From assembly GCA_017860725.1 (NCBI GenBank), contig JAGDMX010000388.1, positions 1-7,366 of the forward strand: a stretch of 7,366 nucleotides of DNA. Direction: 5' to 3'. The DNA comes from Chloroflexota bacterium. GTDB taxonomy: Bacteria > Chloroflexota > Anaerolineae > Anaerolineales > UBA4823. Made by a program: the position numbers and the translations under genes. The notes beneath the pieces are model-generated. The model did not search any database. It saw only the letters and a list, made by a program, of their open reading frames with translations, and had not been told where the DNA came from. This document shows, piece by piece, positions 1 to 5,022 of the stretch; the first letter of the stretch is position 1; every line of letters starts with the position of its first letter.

Positions 1-444
1 ACCCCCACAGCGACCGCGGCCTACACCGAAACGTTAATAGCTACGGCGACAACTGCAGCGACAGCTACTCGCCAGATTCCGCCGACCCCTACCGCCACAC
101 CGACGCCAATCCCCACGCCTAGCGAGCCGACGCCTCCCAACACGATTCAATGGGATGAGGCCGCTCAGCACATTGGCGAAGAGATGACCGTCTGCGGGCC
201 GGTGATCGGGGCGCACTATGCTCAAAGCAGTAATGGGCAACCAACTTTCTTAAACATTGGCAAGGATTTCCCAAGCCCCGAGCGCTTCACGGCTGTGATC
301 TGGGGAGAAGATCGATCTAATTTTCCTACTCAACCCGAGAGCACTTATATGGGGCAAACTGTTTGTGTCAGCGGACTGATCGAAGCATACGCAGGGACGC
401 CAGAGATAAAAGTCGAGGCCCCCACTCAAATTACATCTTACTAG
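1..444 (+). CDS. C-terminal part of a Thr/Pro-linker protein ending in an OB-fold-like domain (5' truncated)
   Basis: Frame 1 is open from the first base to a TAG at 442-444, giving about 147 residues with no start inside the window, so the gene begins to the left. The ATG at 184 is internal and should not be taken as the start. The first ~45 residues are a low-complexity Thr/Ala/Pro linker, typical of extracellular spacers in Chloroflexota proteins. The last ~95 residues (from about TIQWDEAAQHIGEE) form a compact domain with the segments VCGPVIG, PTFLNIGK, FTAVIWG, VCVSGLIEAY and PEIKVEAP. From memory, this order matches OB-fold (tRNA_anti-like) domains at the C-terminus of secreted nuclease-like or hypothetical proteins. 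Two cysteines (in VCGP and VCVS) could pair if it is exported. The N-terminal domain, and so the function, is not visible. No terminator hairpin follows directly. It is probably unrelated to the sugar locus, which has its own promoter at 478. Confidence 0.75.
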   Translation, partial: TPTATAAYTETLIATATTAATATRQIPPTPTATPTPIPTPSEPTPPNTIQWDEAAQHIGEEMTVCGPVIGAHYAQSSNGQPTFLNIGKDFPSPERFTAVIWGEDRSNFPTQPESTYMGQTVCVSGLIEAYAGTPEIKVEAPTQITSY

Positions 445-477
445 GGTCTGCGGATGAAAATCGATGTGTTTTGGGTA

Positions 478-506
478 TTGACATTCGCGGTTCGTTTCTC
501 TATAAT
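478..506 (+). promoter_or_regulatory. Perfect-consensus sigma70 promoter for the gntR-adh-ROK unit
   Basis: TTGACA lies at 478-483 and TATAAT at 501-506, with exactly 17 bp between them (484-500). Both hexamers and the spacing match the housekeeping consensus. Transcription should start near 513, giving a 5' leader of roughly 100-135 nt before the regulator's start codon. Such a strong promoter ahead of a repressor gene is expected to be held down by a repressor, and an inverted repeat overlaps the -10 box. No experimental start site is available. Confidence 0.82.
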
Positions 507-521
507 GGTTATATCATTATA
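501..521 (+). promoter_or_regulatory. Inverted repeat over the -10 box, candidate GntR operator
   Basis: TATAATG (501-507) and CATTATA (515-521) are perfect 7-bp inverted arms around a 7-nt centre. Nested in it, AATGGT (504-509) and ATCATT (513-518) form a second, 5-of-6 symmetric pair. The left arm contains the whole -10 hexamer and the right arm covers the expected start site, so a bound protein would block RNA polymerase. HutC-type GntR regulators commonly bind AT-rich dyads and repress their own operon, so the regulator encoded just downstream is the natural candidate. AT-rich dyads arise easily by chance near promoters, so this remains a prediction. Confidence 0.45.
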
Positions 522-538
522 TCCAATTACTAGAAGTA

Positions 539-615
539 ATCTCAAAAATAACGCGATAGAGTGTTTTGCGACGGTGCAGCCGCCGCAAAACACTCCAACC
601 CCTCATTTTTGAGAT
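539..615 (+). promoter_or_regulatory. Two-tier leader hairpin upstream of the GntR gene
   Basis: The outer stem pairs ATCTCAAAAAT (539-549) with ATTTTTGAGAT (605-615), 11 perfect base pairs. The inner stem pairs GAGTGTTTTGCG (559-570) with CGCAAAACACTC (584-595), 12 perfect pairs, and continues past an A/C mismatch with CGG/CCG (572-574 with 580-582). The stems are separated by a symmetric 9x9 internal loop. The structure lies entirely in the predicted 5' leader, and its outer 3' arm ends on the first two bases of the ATG at 614-616. It could control translation or stability, act as an attenuator (a T5 run at 606-610 follows the inner stem), or be a small mobile palindromic repeat. It is a poor intrinsic terminator because ten bases separate the inner stem from the T run. 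Confidence 0.6.
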
Positions 616-646
616 GAGTCTAGAAACCACCCGGGACACGGCAGCC

Positions 647-1399
647 ATGCAGGTGCGACCGCTCAATAAAAACAATCCTGAACCGCTTTACCGCCAGTTA
701 TATTCCAGGCTGGCGGAGCAGATTATTTCTGGTGAGATTAAAGCGGGAGAACGCATACCGCCCGAGCGTGAACTGGCGGATTATTTAAATGTCAGCCGGA
801 TAACCGCTCGCCAGGCGATCGACGCGTTGGTCGAGAGCGGGATGGTTTACCGCGAGCAAGGGCGAGGCACCTTTGTGGCCGAGCCAAAGATGCGGGGTGT
901 GATCGGTTTCACCAGCTTCAGCGAAGAAATGATCGCTCGCGGGATGCAGCCCAGCTCGATTGTCATCACGCAGGAACTGGTTACAGTCGGTGAACGCCTG
1001 CAAAGGGCACTCAAAATTGGCCCGGAGGAGCAGGCCCTACACCTAGTGCGCGTGAGGCTGGCCAACGGCAAGCCGGTTGCCCTGCAAGCGTCTTACCTGC
1101 CCCAACGGCTGTGCCCCGGCCTGGAAAACGAACCGATAGGGTCGCAATCGCTGTATTCCATCCTGCGCGAGAAATATTATATCAACCCAACCTGGACAGA
1201 GGCCGAAGTGGAAGCCGTGCAAGCGTCTGCCGAAGAAGCCCACGAGCTGCAGATCGACAAAAACGATCCCGTGCTGGTGATCAAGGGTATCACTTTCACC
1301 GAATCGTTCGAGGTGGTGGAAAGCGTGCGCACAGTCTACCGCAGTAAAGGACTGGCCATCTATCTCGGACGGCAGCGGATTTCGAGCTTTGCCCGTTAG
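647..1399 (+). CDS. GntR-family transcriptional regulator, HutC type (wHTH + UTRA)
   Basis: A cytoplasmic DNA-binding repressor of 250 residues from this start, the usual HutC-type length. Residues ~10-78 form the GntR winged helix-turn-helix: PLYRQLYSRLAEQIISGEI, then AGERIPPERELADYLNVSRITARQAIDAL, then the wing GMVYREQGRGTFVAEP. Residues ~90-240 fit the UTRA effector domain, with the typical VRLANGKPVALQASYLP strand and a late VYRSKGLAIYL segment. UTRA domains often sense phosphorylated sugars or amino sugars, which fits the ROK and SIS neighbours. The start is uncertain: the frame stays open upstream to a TTG at 566, with another ATG at 614, and none has a convincing Shine-Dalgarno. ATG 647 was chosen because HutC proteins usually begin about ten residues before the PLYRQ helix. 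The gene likely autoregulates through the dyad at 501-521 and is followed by the dehydrogenase after 25 bp. Confidence 0.92.
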   Translation: MQVRPLNKNNPEPLYRQLYSRLAEQIISGEIKAGERIPPERELADYLNVSRITARQAIDALVESGMVYREQGRGTFVAEPKMRGVIGFTSFSEEMIARGMQPSSIVITQELVTVGERLQRALKIGPEEQALHLVRVRLANGKPVALQASYLPQRLCPGLENEPIGSQSLYSILREKYYINPTWTEAEVEAVQASAEEAHELQIDKNDPVLVIKGITFTESFEVVESVRTVYRSKGLAIYLGRQRISSFAR

Positions 1400-1424
1400 G
1401 GTTACGAAAGAAATTATTGGTCTG

Positions 1425-2459
1425 ATGAAGTCAGTCGTTTTAACCACTCCAGGAAGCGTTCACCTGACCGATTTGCCCCGGCCGACTCCGGGTGAGGGCG
1501 AAGTGAGGCTGCGGGTTGTGCTGGCGGGCATCTGCAGCACCGACCGGCATATCTTCCAGGGGCACTTCACGGTGCAGCTGCCGCGGGTATTGGGACACGA
1601 GCTGGTTGGCAGCGTCGCAGTGGGAGCAGGCGTGCCACCAACCTGGGTGGGGCAGGTTTGTGGTGTTCAGCCAGCACGGTTCTGTGGAAAGTGCCCACCC
1701 TGCCGGCGGGGATTGCCGGAATTGTGCGAACAGTTTGCCTGCCTGGGCAACACCCAGGACGGCGGTTTTGCAGAGTATACGCTGGTGCGGGCGGAGCAAC
1801 TGGTGCCATTAGGAAGCTTACCCCCTGAAGTTGCAGTTTGGCTGGAACCCTTAGCCTGCGTGCTGCATGCCCTGGAAGTTAGCGCGGCTGCCACAAGCCA
1901 AAGCGTGCTGGTTTCTGGAGCAGGCACCCTGGGTAAATTAATGGTGATGACGCTGAGTGCAACCAGCCAGGCACAGCTGGCGGTCGTCGATCCAAACCCA
2001 GACAAAGTCCAGCAGGCTTTGGAACTGGGCGCACAGGCAGGATGGGTGGTGCCGCGTTCCGGCCCGGCAACAGAGGTAGGCGAGCAAATCCGCCAATGGG
2101 CAGCGGATGGCTTACAAACCGTGATCGATACCAGCGGATCGCCGGCAGCGATCGAACGGGCGATCGACTGGAGCGGCGCCGGAGCCAGAATTGTGCTATT
2201 CGGCGTCTCCGACCCGGAGGCCAGGGTGACATTATCTCCCACGGTCATCTTAAGCAAAGAAACCCAGATGCGCGCGGTGGCTGGGATGACGCCAACGGCA
2301 TTTATCCAAGCGGAGCACTTGCTGCGCGCCGGGCGTGTCGACCCGCGCCGGCTGGCGGCAGGAGTTGTCGAGCTAAGCGATGTGCCGCAAATCCTGGCTG
2401 AAGGGAAGCTATTGAACCGCGGTAAAGTGCTCATTCGACCGGGCGGTGAGGGTCTATGA
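1425..2459 (+). CDS. Zinc-dependent medium-chain dehydrogenase (sorbitol/threonine dehydrogenase-like)
   Basis: A 344-residue NAD(P)-dependent oxidoreductase of the MDR superfamily, full length. Catalytic zinc ligands are visible at Cys37 (GICSTD), His58-Glu59 (GHE) and Glu141 (WLEPLA). The structural zinc lobe has four cysteines at 87, 90, 93 and 101 (FCGKCPPC...LC). The Rossmann fold carries GAGTLG at 165-170 and an acidic Asp189 (VVDPN) at the end of the second strand, which favours NAD over NADP. Closest families by motif are polyol, threonine and sugar-acid dehydrogenases; the substrate is not decidable. The ATG at 1425 was preferred to the in-frame TTG at 1389, which overlaps gntR, because the MDR fold begins right after it (MKSVVLTTPG). 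The ribosome site is weak. It is co-transcribed with gntR and overlaps the ROK gene by four bases, so it probably acts on the same sugar or its product. Confidence 0.92.
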   Translation: MKSVVLTTPGSVHLTDLPRPTPGEGEVRLRVVLAGICSTDRHIFQGHFTVQLPRVLGHELVGSVAVGAGVPPTWVGQVCGVQPARFCGKCPPCRRGLPELCEQFACLGNTQDGGFAEYTLVRAEQLVPLGSLPPEVAVWLEPLACVLHALEVSAAATSQSVLVSGAGTLGKLMVMTLSATSQAQLAVVDPNPDKVQQALELGAQAGWVVPRSGPATEVGEQIRQWAADGLQTVIDTSGSPAAIERAIDWSGAGARIVLFGVSDPEARVTLSPTVILSKETQMRAVAGMTPTAFIQAEHLLRAGRVDPRRLAAGVVELSDVPQILAEGKLLNRGKVLIRPGGEGL

Positions 2460-3469
2460 TGGCCGAAGGGCGGTCTGCGCTTTACCTGGCAGCGGTCGAC
2501 CTGGGCGGCACAAAAATAGCCGCCGGCCTGCTATCTATGCAAGGAGAGATCCTGGCGCGGGTAGAGGAGCCGACCTGCCAGCTAGGTCCACAGCAAGGCA
2601 TGGCACAGATCGTTGATCTGCTAACGACCCTGCAAACCCAGACGGGCCTGTCGTCGGCGCAAATCCTGGGGATCGGCATAGGCATCCCGGCGGTGCTGGA
2701 AGCAGGCAGCGACCATGTCATCTGGGGGCCGAACCTGACCGGCTGGCGTGACGTTGGTTTGCGACCGACATTGGAAAATCTGCTAGGTATCCCGGTCTAC
2801 GTCGAGTACGATGGGCATACAGCCGTGCTGGCAGAGATGTGGCAGGGAGCGGGGCGGGGCTACCGATCGATTGCGGTGGTGATCATCGGCACGGGCATCG
2901 GCGGCGGCCTGATACTGGATGGACAGCTTTATCGAGGCAGGGATCGCCTGGCAGGCGCGGTGGGCTGGTTCGCAATGACCACTGATGCCGATTTGACCGA
3001 TCCTGCCGGACAGGCAATCGGCCATTGGGAATCGCTAGCTGCCGGGCCCGGGATCGCCAAGCGGGCGCAAGCGCTGTTGGAAGAATATCCACATTCGAGC
3101 CTCAACCAGCCAGCACGGAAGGAACCGCTGACCGCCAAACAGATTTTCGATGCGGCGCGAGACGGAGATCTCCTGGCGCGGCGTGTTGTGGAAGAGACTT
3201 CCAGGCTAATCGGCCTGGGAGTGGCCAACATCGTCAGTATGGTGAACCCGGAGATTGTCATCTTAGGTGGAAGCATCGGGCGGCAAGGAGACCTGCTGCT
3301 GCCGGGGGTGCGGGCAGTGGTGCAATCCTGGGCACAGCCAATTTCGGCCCGCTCGGTGGTGATTACTTCCTCGCAGCTAGGGGCGGATGCCGGTCTGTAT
3401 GGGGCGGCTTACATTGTGATCAACCGCACCGACTCGCGAGATACAATGGATGGAATATCAGTGATATGA
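2456..3469 (+). CDS. ROK-family sugar kinase homologue lacking the zinc-site motif
   Basis: A 337-residue member of the ROK (repressor, ORF, kinase) family, predicted to phosphorylate a cytoplasmic sugar with ATP. There is no N-terminal helix-turn-helix, so it is kinase-type rather than repressor-type. The phosphate-1 motif DLGGTK is at 15-20 and GTGIGGG at 145-151. NPEIVILGGSIG at 264-275 matches the C-terminal adenosine region. Asp119 in VEYDGHTAVLAE aligns with the catalytic base of the usual NDAN motif, with Asn replaced by Tyr118. The usual GExGH is GAVGW (167-171), and no CxCGxxGC follows; the protein's only cysteine is Cys41. All usual zinc ligands are therefore gone while the ATP motifs and catalytic Asp remain. 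It starts at an ATGA overlap with the dehydrogenase stop, behind GGTGAGGG, implying translational coupling. ATG 2459 is an equally possible start, one codon later. Confidence 0.9.
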   Translation: MMAEGRSALYLAAVDLGGTKIAAGLLSMQGEILARVEEPTCQLGPQQGMAQIVDLLTTLQTQTGLSSAQILGIGIGIPAVLEAGSDHVIWGPNLTGWRDVGLRPTLENLLGIPVYVEYDGHTAVLAEMWQGAGRGYRSIAVVIIGTGIGGGLILDGQLYRGRDRLAGAVGWFAMTTDADLTDPAGQAIGHWESLAAGPGIAKRAQALLEEYPHSSLNQPARKEPLTAKQIFDAARDGDLLARRVVEETSRLIGLGVANIVSMVNPEIVILGGSIGRQGDLLLPGVRAVVQSWAQPISARSVVITSSQLGADAGLYGAAYIVINRTDSRDTMDGISVI

Positions 3470-3517
3470 TCTCAAAACCTTGCATGGGTTACCATTTTGG
3501 GCATTGCGATGCAATGC
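3455..3517 (+). promoter_or_regulatory. Cluster of three short palindromes at the ROK 3' end
   Basis: Three dyads sit within 63 bp. ATATCA-G-TGATAT (3455-3467) is a perfect 13-bp palindrome that runs into the ROK stop codon at 3467-3469. ATGG-GTTA-CCAT (3484-3495) contains GGTTACC (3487-3493). GCATTGC-GAT-GCAATGC (3501-3517) is a perfect 7-bp inverted repeat with a 3-nt loop. They could be binding sites for one or more regulators of the downstream importer, or small RNA hairpins after the ROK gene. No T run follows, so a terminator is not supported. The functional assignment is inference only. Confidence 0.4.
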
Positions 3518-3533
3518 TAGTAAGGAGTGAGTG

Positions 3534-3572
3534 AAAGGAGGTATGGCAGGAAAAAGACAAGTTGTAAACTAA
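3534..3572 (+). other. Orphan perfect Shine-Dalgarno with a 9-codon mini-ORF
   Basis: AAAGGAGGT (3534-3542) is a nine-base match to the anti-Shine-Dalgarno end of 16S rRNA, yet no real gene follows. An ATG at 3543 directly abuts it and would encode MAGKRQVVN before TAA at 3570-3572; the spacing is too short for normal initiation. A GTG at 3527, in another frame, would encode a basic 18-residue peptide, behind its own AAGGA. Both lie upstream of the predicted importer promoter, so they would be translated only from read-through transcripts. This could be a leader peptide, a remnant of a lost gene start, or chance. Confidence 0.25.
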
Positions 3573-3579
3573 GAGTAAC

Positions 3580-3606
3580 TTGAGTTTGTTCGAAACTTGC
3601 TACAAT
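3580..3606 (+). promoter_or_regulatory. Extended -10 promoter for the binding-protein gene
   Basis: TGC-TACAAT at 3598-3606 is an extended -10 element, with five of six bases matching TATAAT. The best -35 is the weak TTGAGT (3580-3585) at a short 15-bp spacing, which an extended -10 can tolerate. Transcription would start near 3613, leaving about 25 nt before the ATG at 3638, with GGAGGA (3625-3630) as an excellent ribosome site in between. Direct repeats AACTTG (3577-3582, 3594-3599) and AATCAAA (3604-3610, 3614-3620) surround it and may be regulator sites. This promoter would let the importer be controlled separately from the gntR unit. Confidence 0.5.
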
Positions 3607-3637
3607 CAAACCTAATCAAAGTCCGGAGGAATAAGTA

Positions 3638-4951
3638 ATGAAACGCACATTCTCGATTTCTTTGTTCATCCTGGTGGTGTTCGCCCTGCTGGTGTCAGCC
3701 TGTGGCACCGAGGCGACTCCGACTGCTGAACCGACACAGGCGGTTGTTGAACCCACGGAAGCCCCGGCAGCAGCACCGACAGAGGTGCCTGCAGAGGCGC
3801 CGGCACCGACAGAAGCACCGGTTGCGGAACCGGTCACGATCCGCGCCCTCATCCGCCCGGATGAAGGTGGAAACGTTGCCAAGTATGCGGCGCAGTTCGA
3901 GCAGGAAACAGGCAACAAGGTTGCCGTAGACTTTGTCGGCTGGGCCGAGATTCACGACAAGACGGTCACAACCCTGGCCAGCGGCGGTGGCGGCTATGAT
4001 ATCGTCTTCATCCCGTCCGCCAATGTGGTTGAGTTTGCCTCGGGCGGCTGGTTCGAGCCGATCGATGACGTCATCCCTGCCGACCAACGCGATCAATGGC
4101 TGCAGACGGTCCTGGATCTGTATACCTACGAAGGCAGCTTAATTGCCAATCCATGGTATTCCGGCGGCGCGCATATGGCCTATAACAAAGACATCCTAAC
4201 CGCAGCAGGGGTGGACCCTGCCTCGATCAAAACCTGGGATGATTTCATGAACGCCTGCAAGACGATCAAGGAAACAGGGGCGGCCGAATTCTGCTTCTCC
4301 CCCAGCGCCAAATACCCAGGTGAGTTCTACTACAATGTAGGCTCCATAGTGGCTGCTATGGGCGGTGAGTTTTTCGATGCCGATGGGAATCCGGTCTTCC
4401 AGGATGATGGCATGACCTTGAAAGCCTTCCAACTCATGAAAGATGGCATCGATAACGGCTATTTCGATCCGGCCGGGGTGGCGCTGGATGACTACGAAAC
4501 TCTGATTGAGTTCGGCACCGGTAAGACAGCCTTCCTGCTCGATTCGACCTGGTCGGTCACCAATGCCAACCGCAATCCGGACGTTTCCCAAATCCTGGAT
4601 AAGGTCGGTTACATCCTGATCCCCGGTGAGGGCAGCCAAACATCCGGTGGATACTTATACGCAGGCGGACTTGGCATTCTGAAAACATCGGAGAACAAGG
4701 AAGTAGCCAAGCAGTTCCTGCAGTACCTGACTCAGGAAGAGGCGCAGAAGCAGCACGCCATCGATGGGGCAAATATGCCGACGCGGGTGGCTCTGTTCAA
4801 GGATGCCGAGTTCCCGCCCCAGTTCACCTGGTTCGAGGAATGGCGCCGATCGTTGGCAACTGCCACTCAGGAGGTCATGACCGCTACCAAGACTCCCGAG
4901 GAAGCGGTTCAATGGCTGGTGGACGAAACCAACCGGCTTAAAGCTCAGTAA
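3638..4951 (+). CDS. Sugar ABC transporter substrate-binding lipoprotein (CUT1, SBP family 1)
   Basis: A 437-residue extracytoplasmic solute-binding protein, anchored by lipid and delivering a sugar to the permeases encoded downstream. Residues 1-22 are a lipoprotein signal: KR, a hydrophobic core, and lipobox VSAC with the lipidated Cys22. Residues ~24-66 are a flexible Ala/Pro/Glu/Thr linker with PTEAP-like repeats. The mature domain, from about VTIRALI (66), shows family-1 features: early NVAKYAAQFEQETGNKV, GGGYDIVFIPS, then AYNKDILTAAGVDPASIKTWDDF (181-203), and QFLQYLTQEEAQKQ near the end. Cys207 and Cys219 are its only other cysteines and could form a disulfide. Aromatic residues in the WYSGGAHM region (173-180) fit sugar binding, but the ligand is unknown. 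GGAGGA eight bases before the ATG is the best ribosome site in the window with normal spacing. A 14-bp hairpin follows the stop. Confidence 0.95.
   Translation: MKRTFSISLFILVVFALLVSACGTEATPTAEPTQAVVEPTEAPAAAPTEVPAEAPAPTEAPVAEPVTIRALIRPDEGGNVAKYAAQFEQETGNKVAVDFVGWAEIHDKTVTTLASGGGGYDIVFIPSANVVEFASGGWFEPIDDVIPADQRDQWLQTVLDLYTYEGSLIANPWYSGGAHMAYNKDILTAAGVDPASIKTWDDFMNACKTIKETGAAEFCFSPSAKYPGEFYYNVGSIVAAMGGEFFDADGNPVFQDDGMTLKAFQLMKDGIDNGYFDPAGVALDDYETLIEFGTGKTAFLLDSTWSVTNANRNPDVSQILDKVGYILIPGEGSQTSGGYLYAGGLGILKTSENKEVAKQFLQYLTQEEAQKQHAIDGANMPTRVALFKDAEFPPQFTWFEEWRRSLATATQEVMTATKTPEEAVQWLVDETNRLKAQ
3773..3813 (+). repeat. 30-bp-period direct repeat encoding the lipoprotein linker
   Basis: GCACCGACAGA occurs at 3773-3783 and again at 3803-3813, exactly 30 bp (ten codons) apart and in frame. 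Each copy encodes APTE, at the start of APTEVPAEAP and then APTEAPVAEP. This looks like an in-frame duplication that lengthened the spacer between the lipid anchor and the binding domain. It lies inside the coding region and is not a CRISPR or mobile repeat. Confidence 0.6.
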
Positions 4952-4963
4952 TCCAGAACTTTG

Positions 4964-5004
4964 GCTGTGCTGCGCAACCTGCTGGATGGATTGCGCAGCA
5001 CAGC
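4964..5004 (+). promoter_or_regulatory. Intergenic 14-bp stem-loop between binding-protein and permease genes
   Basis: GCTGTGCTGCGCAA (4964-4977) and TTGCGCAGCACAGC (4991-5004) are perfect 14-bp inverted arms around a 13-nt loop. The hairpin begins 13 nt after the binding-protein stop and ends 18 nt before the permease ATG. Only a loose TATTTT (5016-5021) lies downstream, so it is a weak or partial terminator at most. In maltose-type operons, structures in this position protect the upstream mRNA from 3' decay and so raise binding protein over permease. That role is inferred from position and symmetry. Confidence 0.65.
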
Positions 5005-5022
5005 ACTCTAAATCGTATTTTC

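Noticed and set aside
559..610. Inner leader hairpin plus T5 run as an intrinsic terminator of the upstream gene
   Set aside because: The T run is separated from the stem by ten bases and is short, and the hairpin lies after a perfect promoter; a leader structure explains it better.
566..646. TTG 566 as the start of the GntR protein
   Set aside because: It lies within the inner hairpin stem, lacks a ribosome site, and adds 27 residues not usual for HutC-type proteins; it cannot be fully excluded.
1667..2434. 255-codon minus-strand open frame opposite the dehydrogenase
   Set aside because: It is antisense to a clear MDR gene with all zinc ligands, has no recognisable domain, and such shadows are expected in GC-rich coding DNA.
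3025..3534. 169-codon plus-strand frame overlapping the ROK 3' end
   Set aside because: It is a frame-shifted reading of the ROK gene with no fold or ribosome site; the ROK frame carries the conserved motifs.
3700..3835. Repeat-rich segment considered as a CRISPR or tandem repeat array
   Set aside because: The repeats are in-frame codon repeats of a Pro/Thr/Glu/Ala linker, imperfect and without unique spacers.
3616..3918. Minus-strand frame rich in Gly/Ala/Ser/Val repeats
   Set aside because: It is the reverse reading of the repetitive lipoprotein linker and signal region; the repeat character comes from the plus-strand gene.
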